This document shows, in pieces, positions 8,594-17,709 of a stretch of DNA of 54,357 nt. Each line of letters begins with the position of its first letter. The stretch's first letter is position 1. The stretch is from Halostagnicola sp. A-GB9-2 (lineage in GTDB: Archaea > Halobacteriota > Halobacteria > Halobacteriales > Natrialbaceae). The notes below the pieces were generated by a model. It was not told the DNA's origin. It saw only the letters and a program-made list of their open reading frames with translations, and did no database searches. Location: positions 1 to 54,357 of the forward strand of contig NZ_JASJOC010000018.1 in the NCBI RefSeq assembly GCF_030068615.1, given 5' to 3'. The position numbers and the translations under genes were made by a program.

Positions 8594-9676
8594 ATGACCG
8601 CAAACCGGGACCAACTGACGATCGGGATCGTGGGGGTGGGAACCCACGGGATGAATCACGCGCGGGTCCTTCGTGATCTCGGCCACGAGGTGATCGCCGC
8701 CGACGCGGATCCGACGACTCGAGCGACGTTCGAATCCGAGTTCGAGACGGATCCGTACGAGAACCCCTCGGAGTTGTTCGAGAGCGACGTCGATGCGGTG
8801 ATCATTTCGACGCCGACGAAGTTTCACGAACCGGTCGCCACCTCGGCGTTCGAGGCCGGACTCGACGTGCTCGTCGAAAAGCCGCTGGCGCACACCGTCA
8901 CCAGTGCAGAGCGCATCGCGGCTGCAGCAAAGCGGACGAACCAAATCTGCATGGTCGGATTTCATCACCGGTTTCGAAACGCTTGCACCGTTCTCGAGGA
9001 GTACATCGAGGAAGGGTATCTCGGGGACGTCACCCACATCGACGCCAAGTTCATTCGACGGCGAGGCGTTCCCGGTCGCGGGACGTGGTACACCTCGGAC
9101 GAAATTGCCGGCGGCGGTGCGCTCATGGATGTCGGGAGTCACGCACTCGATTTGCTCTTTAGCTTCTACGACTGGCCGACGATCGAAAACGTCCTCGCCA
9201 CGGCGAACGCGGAGTTCGGCGGGCAGGAATCGTACGCCTACCTGCACATGTGGGGCGAGGATAGCGAGGCTCGGATGTACGACGTCGAGGACTCGGTGAA
9301 CGCCTTCCTCGAGTTCGATGACGGGCGGACGGCCGATATCGAGATCGCCTGGGCGGCGAACACGCAATCGGTTCACAGCTACGACGTCCGCGGAACGGAG
9401 GCCGGCGCATCACTCGATATTACGAATACACTTGAGGAAATCGATCCGACCGGCAGCCGTCAGAACACCCTTGAGCTCTACGAAGTTCGGAACGGTGTCG
9501 TCGATCACTTCGTCGATTCCGAGGTCGTCTGCCCGAGGAACGATCCCTACCGCGATGAGCTCTCGACGTTCCTCGACGCCGTCGTTTCCGGGTCGCGTCC
9601 TGAACGGAACAACGTCCACCAGGCGCTTTCCGTTCAACGGGCGATCGATCGTCTCTACGACGAAGTCGACTACTAA
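8594..9676 (+). CDS. Gfo/Idh/MocA family oxidoreductase (second copy)
   Basis: 360 residues. It has a standard glycine-rich loop, IVGVGTHGMNHARVL at about residue 11, the EKP motif (LVEKPLAHTV, about 96) and the catalytic segment MDVGSHALDLLF (about 178). It is only distantly similar to the gene at 7401, so they probably catalyse different steps or use different substrates of one route rather than being a recent duplication. The 89-base gap upstream contains an AACTTTATTTCC stretch about 25 bases before the ATG, so this gene may also have its own promoter. The downstream IclR gene follows after 71 bases. Confidence 0.9.
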   Translation: MTANRDQLTIGIVGVGTHGMNHARVLRDLGHEVIAADADPTTRATFESEFETDPYENPSELFESDVDAVIISTPTKFHEPVATSAFEAGLDVLVEKPLAHTVTSAERIAAAAKRTNQICMVGFHHRFRNACTVLEEYIEEGYLGDVTHIDAKFIRRRGVPGRGTWYTSDEIAGGGALMDVGSHALDLLFSFYDWPTIENVLATANAEFGGQESYAYLHMWGEDSEARMYDVEDSVNAFLEFDDGRTADIEIAWAANTQSVHSYDVRGTEAGASLDITNTLEEIDPTGSRQNTLELYEVRNGVVDHFVDSEVVCPRNDPYRDELSTFLDAVVSGSRPERNNVHQALSVQRAIDRLYDEVDY

Positions 9677-9747
9677 TTCGAACGGCAGTCCGAGACGGCA
9701 TCGAATTCCCGCCACGCTTATTCGCTCCCCTTCCGTCGGCTATCGAC

Positions 9748-10539
9748 ATGAACGAACGCCAGGCGGATACCGGGAAGACGATCCAGTCGATCGAAACCAT
9801 GATTCGTCTGCTCGATGTTATTCGTCGCCGCGAATCGGTCGGCGTCACCGAGCTTGCGAACGAAGTCGGCCGCTCGAAGAGTACCGTCCATCACTACCTC
9901 AGGACCCTCGAGTTGTACGATTGCCTCGAGAAATCGGACGGCACCTATCAGCTCGGGCTGCGTTTTCTGACCTACGGGGGCCAGGCTCGCTTTCGACAGC
10001 GAATCTACCAGTTGGCTAAGAGCGATGTGGATCAGCTCGCCGCCGAAACGGGTGAGCAGGTTCGGCTTGTGGTCGAGCGCGGCGGTCACGGGATCGCGAT
10101 CTATCAGGCCGAAGGCGAGCACCTCGACTACCCGCGTTCGTACGTTGGCTCCGTCGACGAACTCCACTGCACCGCCGCCGGAAAGGCGTTTCTCGCCGCG
10201 CTTTCGCCGGATAGAGTCGCCGAGCTGTTGGCCGAAACCGAACTGGTCGGATACACCGAGAACACGATCACGGATAAAGACGTCCTCCTCGAGGAACTGG
10301 AACAGATTCGATCACGCGAAGTCGCGTACGACGACGAGGAGCGAACCGAGGGGATTCGGTGTGTTGCAGTGGCGATTACGAGCCGATCCGGCGAACTGCT
10401 CGGCGCGATTAGCGTCTCCGGACCGACGGACCGGCTGACGGACGAACGGTTCCGGTCTAAAATTCCGAGTCAGCTTCAGAATATCGTCGGCGTGGTCGAA
10501 ATAAACACCACCTATTCTGACTGGGCGGACACCGTTTGA
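9748..10539 (+). CDS. IclR family transcriptional regulator
   Basis: 263 residues. The N-terminal winged helix lies at about 10-70, with VTELANEVGRSKSTVHHYL as helix-turn-helix and a wing ending in YQLGLRFL. The C-terminal 180 residues form the IclR effector-binding (GAF-like) domain, with SYVGSVDELHCTAAGKAFL and EGIRCVAVAI in the usual places. IclR proteins control carbon-source catabolic genes by binding a pathway intermediate. It closes a run of three enzyme genes on the same strand and likely regulates them. Start at ATG 9748. Confidence 0.92.
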   Translation: MNERQADTGKTIQSIETMIRLLDVIRRRESVGVTELANEVGRSKSTVHHYLRTLELYDCLEKSDGTYQLGLRFLTYGGQARFRQRIYQLAKSDVDQLAAETGEQVRLVVERGGHGIAIYQAEGEHLDYPRSYVGSVDELHCTAAGKAFLAALSPDRVAELLAETELVGYTENTITDKDVLLEELEQIRSREVAYDDEERTEGIRCVAVAITSRSGELLGAISVSGPTDRLTDERFRSKIPSQLQNIVGVVEINTTYSDWADTV

Positions 10540-11038
10540 TGGTGGGTGGACAGCGTTTGATGAGCACTCGATGGCTGATAGTAACCTCGCTCCCGTTCGG
10601 GCTATTTTGGCCGAATCCCATTTCTGGAGACCGCGACCGGTTCCCTTCAGAGCGATACTGCCTTTTCGAGACCGTCAGAACGATGGAATCGATCGTTGTT
10701 CGGACCTACTTTGATGCAACGAGTATCGAACACGGTCTTGTTCTCGAAGAATTCAAACACGTGCCATTAACTTGTATTGAGTTGACACGATCGTTCAATG
10801 GCCGGGCGATATCAATCGAACCGGAGAGTTGGCACTGTTCGTAACTCTCGAGACACCGAATCTCCCCGGCCAGTTTTCGGAGATCTGCTTCTATCTGGTA
10901 CCCGGTAAGGGGTCAGTAGTGAGTTCGAAATCGCGTCAAGACCGCCGGAATCCGGAGCGATAGTCGGAGAGGGCTCTTACTCGATTCGCTGTAATACGTA
11001 ATACCAAGAGCGGAACGACCGGTTGCCGTTCTCGATTG
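10540..11038. other. Intergenic region, nothing supported
   Basis: About 500 bases between the IclR gene and the convergent mannonate dehydratase gene. An open frame of 102 codons (10536-10844) overlaps the IclR stop but has no recognisable domain, is rich in Cys/Ser/Trp unlike its neighbours, and is not retained. Confidence 0.5.
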
Positions 11039-12004
11039 CTACCGGTTGTCGTTCCCGACCTGCTCGAGCAACCCCTTCATGTACCCGATCGCGAACAATC
11101 GTCCCATCGTTTCGTAACCGGGGTTCTCGTTCGTCTCGCCGGCCATCGTGGGAACGTGATCCGGCCGTGCGGGGCCGTCGAATCCGATGTCTTCGTACGC
11201 CTCCATCGCGGCGAGCATGTCTGTCGGGCCGTCGTCGTGCCACGTTTCGACGAAGCCGTCGGCGTCGCCCTCGACGTCCCTGAAGTGGACGAAATTGATT
11301 CGGTCGCCCAGCCGCCGAATCGCCGATGGCACATCGACGCCCATCGCGGCAAAGTTACCCTGACAGAACGTGACGCCGTTGTGTTCGCTGTCGACGATAT
11401 CGAGCGCGCGTTCGTACGCCTCGACGCTGTTGATGATCCGCGGAACGCCCCGAACCTCCTCTCGCGGCGGGTCGTCGGGGTGGAGTCCCAGTTTCACGCC
11501 CGCTTCCTCTGCGACGGGGACGACTCGCTCGAGGAAGTACTCGAGGTTCGCCCAGAGTTCTTCGGCGGTAATCGGCGGGATATCCGGCTTCGGTCCGCGA
11601 CTCATCTGTTCATTATCGTAGGCGGTCGTGAGCGATCCCCCTCGAGACGGAACCGAGGTCGCGGTCCGAGCCCAGCGGATGCCGGCCATCCAGTCGTAGC
11701 AGACGACGGGAACGTCGAGTCGGCCCAGATTTCGAAGGAATCTACAGAAGTCGTCGATCTCCTCGTCTCGGCCGGGTTTTCCGAGCCGGGTGGTATCGGT
11801 CAGCGGAACGCTCCCCTCGATCACGCTGAGATCTATTCCGGCGTGTTCGAAGCGGTTCTTCCATCGCAAGAGTGTATCATAGTCGGTCGGTCGACGTCCG
11901 TCACCGATCTCGAGGGTGTGAACGACGGCGTTCGTGACGCCCATCTGTGCGGCGATCTCCCAGCGATCGTCTGTCGTCGGCGGAAGTGTGAGAGCGAGAT
12001 CCAT
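11039..12004 (-). CDS. uxuA: Mannonate dehydratase (UxuA family)
   Basis: 321 residues. UxuA-family TIM barrel. Key segments: CYDWMAGIRWARTA near 100, GLHPDDPP near 175 (metal-binding His), FCQGNFAAMG (conserved Cys) near 215, NFVHFRDVEGD near 240 (His ligand) and RPDHVPTM near 275. The enzyme dehydrates D-mannonate to 2-keto-3-deoxygluconate, the entry of glucuronate or related sugar acids into the Entner-Doudoroff route; some family members act on D-gluconate instead. The protein is shorter than the roughly 390-residue bacterial UxuA. Start chosen at ATG 12004 (MDLALTLPP) because a TATA-like AATAAAA lies about 28 bases upstream. It is divergent from the NAD-dependent epimerase gene, with a 258-base shared control region. 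Confidence 0.88.
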   Translation of the reverse strand: MDLALTLPPTTDDRWEIAAQMGVTNAVVHTLEIGDGRRPTDYDTLLRWKNRFEHAGIDLSVIEGSVPLTDTTRLGKPGRDEEIDDFCRFLRNLGRLDVPVVCYDWMAGIRWARTATSVPSRGGSLTTAYDNEQMSRGPKPDIPPITAEELWANLEYFLERVVPVAEEAGVKLGLHPDDPPREEVRGVPRIINSVEAYERALDIVDSEHNGVTFCQGNFAAMGVDVPSAIRRLGDRINFVHFRDVEGDADGFVETWHDDGPTDMLAAMEAYEDIGFDGPARPDHVPTMAGETNENPGYETMGRLFAIGYMKGLLEQVGNDNR

Positions 12005-12262
12005 GTGGTATTCACGCGATGTAGCCGGGCATTTTATTCGATTCGCCTTATATCTTCCTTTGCTGGAGATCGAATTTAGACCAGTCATCGGCTCCGGCCT
12101 TCGCAACTATGCCGCCCACACACCTCGATATCTGCATATTCCACTGTTCGCACATCCCGATGGCCGCACACCACGTTTCCCGTGAACAGTCCAACGTTGG
12201 GTCCCCCCGCGACGAGGTGGAGAGACGATACCTATAATTGCGTGTCTCGAAAAAGGAAGGGT
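12005..12262. promoter_or_regulatory. Divergent control region of mannonate dehydratase and epimerase genes
   Basis: Two outward-facing promoters are visible. A TATA-like AATAAAA (minus strand, near 12030-12036) lies about 28 bases from ATG 12004. A second, ACCTATAATTG (plus strand, near 12230-12239), lies about 28 bases from ATG 12263. The shared region suggests co-regulation, possibly by the IclR or TrmB regulator in the same locus; this is inference. Confidence 0.5.
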
Positions 12263-13144
12263 ATGACTATCGAGCAAGTTGCAGTTACCGGCGGCAACGG
12301 AAAGATCGGCGAGGCGATTCTCGCCGAGTTCGCGGACAACGGGTACGGGACCATCAACATTTCCCGAGGGAAACGCCGTGAAGAGAGCTCGGACACCTTC
12401 CAGTCGGTAGATCTGTTAGACGCTGGTGCGGTGTACGGCTCGCTCGCGCGGACGGACGCCGACGCCGTCGTCCACATGGGAACGATTCCGGGTCCGACGG
12501 ATCATCCGGGGTTCGAGACCTACGAGAGCAACGTCCAGTCGGCCTACCACGTCCTCGAGGCCGCGACGAACCTCGGCCTCGAGTCGGTCGTGCTCCCCTC
12601 GAGTATCAACGCGATGGGTGCCGCCTATCAGGACGCGCCGACTGACGTTCGATACCTCCCGGTCGACGAGGAACATCCCCTGACGCCCCGAGATCCGTAC
12701 GCCGTCAGCAAGCACGCGATGGAGGTCACCGCGGACGGGTTCGCTCGAAATTCCGACGCGCCGACAATTTCGTCGCTTCGGTATCCGTGGGTCGGAACCG
12801 ACGAGGAGCTCCGAGAGATGTTCGTCGACGCGGATCGGTCACTCGAGGGGCTCGAGGACGCGTGGCACCACACGACGCGGGACGTTCTGTTCTCGTATCT
12901 TCACATCGAGGACGCCGCGTCGATCGCGCGGCTGGCCGCCGAGGCGTCGTTCGACGGACACGAGCGGTTCTGGGCGGTTGCGGGAGACACGTCGGCGGCG
13001 GTAGATTCGGCAGAGTTGGTGGACCTGTACTATCCGGATGCGACAGTGCGAGCGGGGCTCGAAGGGCACCAATCGCTGATTTCGACCGAGAAAGCTCGCC
13101 GGATCCTCGGCTGGGAGCCGGAGCGAAGTTGGCGTACCGTCTAG
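12263..13144 (+). CDS. NAD-dependent epimerase/dehydratase, possibly a uronate dehydrogenase
   Basis: 293 residues, extended SDR family. The Rossmann motif TGGNGKIGEAI is at about residue 8. The Ser of the triad is in VLPSSINAMG and the Tyr/Lys in DPYAVSKHAME. A C-terminal segment YLHIEDAASIARLA matches the family. Next to a mannonate dehydratase, a role in sugar-acid metabolism is attractive: uronate dehydrogenases belong to this family and oxidise glucuronate or galacturonate to the aldaro-lactone. The motif around the catalytic Ser does not let me separate this from an epimerase. Start at ATG 12263, with a TATA-like box 28 bases upstream; an earlier in-frame opening at 12182 is disfavoured for that reason. 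Confidence 0.85.
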   Translation: MTIEQVAVTGGNGKIGEAILAEFADNGYGTINISRGKRREESSDTFQSVDLLDAGAVYGSLARTDADAVVHMGTIPGPTDHPGFETYESNVQSAYHVLEAATNLGLESVVLPSSINAMGAAYQDAPTDVRYLPVDEEHPLTPRDPYAVSKHAMEVTADGFARNSDAPTISSLRYPWVGTDEELREMFVDADRSLEGLEDAWHHTTRDVLFSYLHIEDAASIARLAAEASFDGHERFWAVAGDTSAAVDSAELVDLYYPDATVRAGLEGHQSLISTEKARRILGWEPERSWRTV

Positions 13145-13591
13145 TCGCGCATCCGTGTTTGATCGCCTCCGATAGCAGACCTCTCGGATTTCAATCAACT
13201 ATGGTGGAAATAACGGGGGATCAGCATCGATTCGTCGTTCAGTTCGTTCTGAATGCTGTAAACGGTATTGAGGGGGCTTCAACGCCCATCTCTCAAAAAA
13301 TCATGATAACACTACAATTTGTGAGTACTGTTTCGAGATTACACGAATACACGTACAAACAATCGTCTTCGGAAGAGAACCGTAAGCTGGTGGGGGATAC
13401 CTAACGGTGATCCCAGATTAGAGGTCATGGCACTCCATCAACAATAACGACAGCGTTCGGGAAGTCGATACGTTTTCCCACGGTATCCGATCACGCCTCG
13501 AGCACCGGCGGGCGCACAACATTTATGAAACGAAGTGATAACAGAGTACTATGAACCGGACAACCGCACACTCGGAACGGATCCCGTTTCG
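13145..13591. other. Intergenic region, nothing supported
   Basis: About 450 bases with moderately low GC. I see no protein motif, tRNA-like structure or strong repeat. The promoter of the small membrane protein at 13592 should be near the right end. Confidence 0.45.
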
Positions 13592-13831
13592 ATGAGTTCC
13601 CAACAGTCCACTCGTGAGTTGTTCTGGGATATCGTCAGCGACTACCACCGGCTGTTCATGGCGCTTTTGTACATCAATATCACGCTTCTCGTTCTGATGG
13701 CCGTCGCCATCATCCTCGGTGCATTGGGAACCGAGGCGTACGTTATCTCCGTGATCAACGTCGTGCTCCTCAGCGGAACATCGATATTGATCGGATTCGT
13801 TACGTGGCGTTCGAAAAATCGCGGAGATTGA
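13592..13831 (+). CDS. Small two-helix membrane protein
   Basis: 79 residues starting MSSQQSTRELFWDIV. A short amphipathic N-terminus is followed by two transmembrane helices at about 26-47 (LYINITLLVLMAVAIILGAL) and 52-72 (YVISVINVVLLSGTSILIGF) and a basic end WRSKNRGD. No family recognised. An in-frame GTG at 13535 would add 19 polar residues; I prefer ATG 13592 because the helices then begin at a normal distance. It lies between the epimerase and the HEAT-repeat gene, with no visible link to sugar metabolism. Confidence 0.65.
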   Translation: MSSQQSTRELFWDIVSDYHRLFMALLYINITLLVLMAVAIILGALGTEAYVISVINVVLLSGTSILIGFVTWRSKNRGD

Positions 13832-13928
13832 GTCCGCGTGAGACCTCGAGCGGCCATCGCCCGAAAATCACGACTAAACCGCACGATTATTCGGGAATTA
13901 TTTACGATTGTAGCTGGTTGCTATTCCC

Positions 13929-14852
13929 ATGGAAGAAGAGCACGTCGTAGGGAAACCCGTCTCCTGCGACCCGGACCGTACGGATATCGAGACCCTCGAG
14001 TCCATGCTCAGGGACGAACGCGGACAGACGCGAAAGAACGCCCTCGATGCCGTACTCCGAATCGGTAAATCGGAGCCGGATCGAGTAACGCCGCTGGCGG
14101 ATACCATCGTCGATCGACTCGACGATTCGTTTCTCGTCGCCCAAATAACCGCGGCGGACGCGGTTTCGACTCTTGCAACACGCCAACCGGATGCCGTCTC
14201 TCACGGGCGGGTACAACTTCTCAGTTTGCTCGATGAGGATCCGCCACTCCTGCGCTCTCGAGCGGCGCGTGCGATTTCACACCTCGTTGATGCGGACCCG
14301 GTACAGTTTGTCGAGCACAGCGAGCGTTTTTTTGACATCCTTCGAAAGGGACCGACGGTCGAGACGGGAACGGAATCGTTGCTGACTGGCGACGAGCCGT
14401 CGCTCGAGGAGCAAAAGGCGGCTCGCCAGCTACGGCGAAATCGTGGACAGGCGCTGTCGAACGACAAACAGCGCTCGGTATACGTACGCCGTGTCGCTGC
14501 GGAAAGTCTCGGTTCGGTTGCTCAGGTTGACCCGGAATCGTGTTCGCGGCAGGTTTCTGACTGCGTGAATCTTTTCAAGGACGAACAGGCGCGGGTTCGC
14601 GGCGAAGCGGTTGATGTTGTCCGCCACGTCGCAGAATGGAATTCGGGTGCTGTTGGGGAAGCTATCGATCCGCTCACGAATCGGCTCGACGACGAGGCCG
14701 AGTTCGTACGGGCTCGAGCGATTCGGGCGCTCGGGTTCGCCGAAGCGACGCAAACGGTCCCGCAACTCGAGGCCACCGCAGCGGCCGAGTCGGCGGATTC
14801 CGTCGCGGAACTGGCCGCGACGACCGCGGAATGGCTCGAAAACCGGGCATGA
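13929..14852 (+). CDS. HEAT-repeat protein
   Basis: 307 residues built from repeated helix pairs of about 35-40 residues (LESMLRDERGQTRKNALDAV, LADTIVDRLDDSFLVAQITA, LLSLLDEDPPLLRSRAARAI, LFKDEQARVRGEAVDVV, LTNRLDDEAEFVRARAIRAL). This is the HEAT/PBS-lyase-like repeat fold, used as a protein-binding scaffold. A less regular insert at about 140-185 (KGPTVETGTESLLTGDEPS) separates the repeat blocks. No enzymatic residues are evident. A TATA-like ATTATTTAC sits about 28 bases before the ATG at 13929. It is probably unrelated to the transporter that follows. Confidence 0.85.
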   Translation: MEEEHVVGKPVSCDPDRTDIETLESMLRDERGQTRKNALDAVLRIGKSEPDRVTPLADTIVDRLDDSFLVAQITAADAVSTLATRQPDAVSHGRVQLLSLLDEDPPLLRSRAARAISHLVDADPVQFVEHSERFFDILRKGPTVETGTESLLTGDEPSLEEQKAARQLRRNRGQALSNDKQRSVYVRRVAAESLGSVAQVDPESCSRQVSDCVNLFKDEQARVRGEAVDVVRHVAEWNSGAVGEAIDPLTNRLDDEAEFVRARAIRALGFAEATQTVPQLEATAAAESADSVAELAATTAEWLENRA

Positions 14853-14886
14853 GCGTCGCCTTTCGAACGCGCGTTCTCAGAATTTA

Positions 14887-14902
14887 CTATAATTATATAG
14901 AT
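14887..14902 (+). promoter_or_regulatory. Strong TATA-like element before the ABC transporter operon
   Basis: A 20-base AT-only stretch reading TTACTATAATTATATAG precedes the binding-protein gene. It is by far the most AT-rich promoter in this part of the window and is well placed to drive the five-gene operon. The Halobacterium TrmB site (TACT, spacer, GAGTA) is not present here in full. Confidence 0.5.
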
Positions 14903-14933
14903 CATTAGAAACATTTATGTGCGTTGCCATACC

Positions 14934-16670
14934 ATGACAATCAGTATGGGTGAAGACCATATCGACAGGGATTACTGTGAGCTAGTATCACGCCGTAGCT
15001 TCATAGCAGCGACAGGTGTTGCCGGTTCCGCCGCGCTTGCGGGCTGTTATGGAAGTGGGGATGACGGTAACTGGTTCAATACTGCACAGGTCGAACACGA
15101 GGTCGGCCAGTACCAGTACAATCCACATGAATGGGGCGGCTTTACGCACGCTTCGTTCGGCCTCTTCGATGAATACGCCCAGTATCTCGTCGGGGAAGAC
15201 GAGTTCTACCCGCACTTCGTCGAGGAGTGGGAGACCGACGAAGGAGAAATGACGTTACACTTGCGCGACGACTACACGTGGGGCAACGGTGACGATATTA
15301 CGGCGGATGACATCGTTATGCAACTCGAGATCGGCGAAGCGCTGGACTCGAACCTCTGGGAGTTCGCGGACGACGTCGAGGCGACGGACGACCACACCGT
15401 CGTCATCTCCTACTCGGAGGGGACGAACACAGATATCATCGAACACACCGTGCTCAACGAAAGCCTCGACCATCCCCCAGCCGATTGGGTGGAGATCCAC
15501 GAGGCGATTCAAAACGGTGATGACGTCGATATCTTCGGGCACGAGATCGAAGAACCCACGCCCTCGGGCCCGATCGAGTTATCGAACACGACCGATTCCT
15601 ACCACGAGTACACGATTCGAGACGACCATCCGCTCGCGGACAACTACGATTGGGAGGGGTACCGGATGGAATACCGATCCGAAAACCAGGCGGCACACCA
15701 GTCCTTCCAACAGCAGGACCTCGACGGGATCCACAGTCTCTTCGCGGATCCCGAAATCATGGACACGTTCCCCGATAGTCTGGAGGAGATTCAGATCCCG
15801 GGCGGGTTCGGATTCGGCGTCGCTTTCAACTACGACGACGAGCACTACGGCGATCGGGAGGTCCGGCAGGCGTTCATGCATGCGCTCGACCGCGATCTCG
15901 TCATCGAAAACATCGGGGAGTCGACCAGCATCAAACACGACGCGCCGACCGGGTTGACGGCGGTCGCAAACGACGAGTGGTTCGGCGATCCGACGGATCA
16001 GTACGAGCCGTACGAACACGATCTCGATCGGGTCGAAGAGCTCCTCGAGAGCGCGGGCTACGAACGGAACGGCGACGATATTTGGGAGCGCGACGGCGAG
16101 GTTCTCGAGGCCAATATCATCGTCGCCTCGAGCTGGAGCGACTGGGTGACGATGGCGAGTACCTGCGCCGATCAGCTGTCTCAGGCCGGTTTCGACTCCT
16201 CGGCGGACACTCGCGGCGAAGGTGCCTGGTACGAACTGATGGCTGACGGCGATTTTCAGGTTACGGCCTACGGCCATACGCAGGGCGGGGATCCGGCGAT
16301 GAACCATCCGTTCTTTGCGCTCCGGTGGAAGCTCCTCAACCGGGAACACGACAGCGACTCCTCGTTTTATAACTACCCCGAGGAGGTAACCGTGCCCGAG
16401 ATGGACGGCGACGGAGAAATGACCGTCGACTTCAACGAGGAGTTCGAAGCGCTTGCGGCGACCAACGACGAAGCGGAGATGCAGGAGATCGTCGAACGAC
16501 TCGCGTGGGTCGTCAATCAGGATGTCCCGTTGGCGATTATTCAGGAAAAGTACGAGCAAACGTTCATCGACAGAGAGATGTGGGATATTCCGGACGAATC
16601 GGAGCACTTCCAGAGCTACTGGCCGCTCTGGTGGCTCCCGAAAGTGGACGATATGAGTGCTGCACAATGA
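14934..16670 (+). CDS. ABC transporter substrate-binding lipoprotein (SBP family 5, dipeptide/oligosaccharide type)
   Basis: 578 residues. Tat signal and lipobox: SRRSFIAATGVAGSAALAGC, with the Cys at about residue 39 as lipid anchor, so the protein is exported folded and held on the outer face. The mature part is the large two-lobe family 5 solute-binding fold (EVGQYQYNPHEWGGF, then YTWGNGDDITADDIVMQLE, then YDDEHYGDREVRQAFMHALD). Family 5 binds peptides, but in hyperthermophiles and haloarchaea it also serves cello- and other oligosaccharides; the downstream GH3 gene favours a glycoside here. Start: ATG 14934 or 14946, both giving an intact signal; the frame opens at GTG 14919. First gene of a five-gene operon. 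Confidence 0.9.
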   Translation: MTISMGEDHIDRDYCELVSRRSFIAATGVAGSAALAGCYGSGDDGNWFNTAQVEHEVGQYQYNPHEWGGFTHASFGLFDEYAQYLVGEDEFYPHFVEEWETDEGEMTLHLRDDYTWGNGDDITADDIVMQLEIGEALDSNLWEFADDVEATDDHTVVISYSEGTNTDIIEHTVLNESLDHPPADWVEIHEAIQNGDDVDIFGHEIEEPTPSGPIELSNTTDSYHEYTIRDDHPLADNYDWEGYRMEYRSENQAAHQSFQQQDLDGIHSLFADPEIMDTFPDSLEEIQIPGGFGFGVAFNYDDEHYGDREVRQAFMHALDRDLVIENIGESTSIKHDAPTGLTAVANDEWFGDPTDQYEPYEHDLDRVEELLESAGYERNGDDIWERDGEVLEANIIVASSWSDWVTMASTCADQLSQAGFDSSADTRGEGAWYELMADGDFQVTAYGHTQGGDPAMNHPFFALRWKLLNREHDSDSSFYNYPEEVTVPEMDGDGEMTVDFNEEFEALAATNDEAEMQEIVERLAWVVNQDVPLAIIQEKYEQTFIDREMWDIPDESEHFQSYWPLWWLPKVDDMSAAQ

Positions 16671-16698
16671 AAACGGATCGTACGACCGCGTTCACGCT

Positions 16699-17709
16699 AT
16701 GAATTGGGTGCTCAAACGGACCGGACAGTCGGTGTTTACCGTCTGGGCCGTCGCGACGATCTCGTTCGGCCTGATTCGACTGATGCCCGGCGGAGCGGAG
16801 GATATCATCGTCGCGCGAATCCACGAAAGCCAGGGCTCGGACGTTCCAGCGGAAGTGATCAGAGAACAGGTACAGCACCGGATCAACATCGATCCGAACG
16901 CGCCGATTCACGAGGCCTACCTGCAGTACATGGGCGGGCTCGTTCGCGGGGATTTCGGCCATTCGGTGTATCTAAACAGGGACGTCGCCACGATTCTGGC
17001 GGAGGCGCTCCCGTGGACGATATTCCTCATGGCGATCAGCACGCTACTCACCTTCGGGCTGGCGCTCTCGCTTGGGGCGATGATGGCCTACAAAGAAGGA
17101 ACCAGGTTCGACATCTCTCAGACCGGGGTCGCGATACTGACGACGTCGATCCCGTACTACGTCGCCGCCGTGTTGTTCATCGCGTACCTCGGAAACAGGA
17201 CGTCGATCTTCCCCGCTCGAGGACGATACCCTGCGGTCGTCGAACCCGGATTTACCATCCAGTTCATCGTCGGTTCCTTTCACCACGCGATTCTCCCTGC
17301 GGCGTCCTTCGTACTGACAGTGTACGGCCTGACCGCCCTCGCGATGCGTGGCAACAGTATCCAGATACTCGGGGAAGACTACGTACGCGTCGCGCGCCTC
17401 CGTGGCCTCTCCGACAGGCGAATCGCCCTGCGGTACGTCGGTCGCAACGCCGTGCTTCCGATGTACACGAGTCTCCTCATTTCGATCGGGTTCATGTTCG
17501 GCGGTTCGATCATTCTCGAGGAACTCTTCCAGTACCCCGGTATCGGCTACTACATGTACCAGGCCATCGAGTACCAGGATATGCCCCTGATGATGGGGAC
17601 GTTCCTGGTCATCACGGTGGCTGTCGTCATCGCCTTGTTCGTCGGTGATGCGACCTACAGCAAACTGGATCCGCGGATCAAATCGGGTGATGACAGTGAG
17701 TCCTACTGA
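16699..17709 (+). CDS. ABC transporter permease (DppB/OppB family)
   Basis: 336 residues, starting MNWVLKRTGQSVF. First helix at about 10-29, then an external loop (30-105) as in all DppB-type permeases, then five more helices. The EAA loop that contacts the ATPase is seen as RVARLRGLSDRRIALRYVG at about 230. It pairs with the next permease to form the membrane channel. The start at 16699 lies 28 bases after the binding-protein stop; its stop overlaps the next start by 20 bases, which indicates cotranslation. Confidence 0.92.
   Translation: MNWVLKRTGQSVFTVWAVATISFGLIRLMPGGAEDIIVARIHESQGSDVPAEVIREQVQHRINIDPNAPIHEAYLQYMGGLVRGDFGHSVYLNRDVATILAEALPWTIFLMAISTLLTFGLALSLGAMMAYKEGTRFDISQTGVAILTTSIPYYVAAVLFIAYLGNRTSIFPARGRYPAVVEPGFTIQFIVGSFHHAILPAASFVLTVYGLTALAMRGNSIQILGEDYVRVARLRGLSDRRIALRYVGRNAVLPMYTSLLISIGFMFGGSIILEELFQYPGIGYYMYQAIEYQDMPLMMGTFLVITVAVVIALFVGDATYSKLDPRIKSGDDSESY

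Noticed and set aside
8297-9376. 359-codon minus-strand frame opposite the second Gfo/Idh gene
   Set aside because: Antisense shadow; the plus strand encodes a full oxidoreductase with EKP and Rossmann motifs.
10536-10844. 102-codon frame overlapping the IclR stop
   Set aside because: Composition (Cys, Trp, Ser) and lack of any motif differ from neighbouring proteins; the ATGA overlap alone is not enough.
14887-14933. TrmB binding site (TACT, spacer, GAGTA) at the transporter promoter
   Set aside because: TACT is present but the second half GAGTA is not at the required distance.
15579-16667. 362-codon minus-strand frame opposite the binding-protein gene
   Set aside because: Antisense shadow without motifs; the plus strand carries a full Tat lipoprotein.
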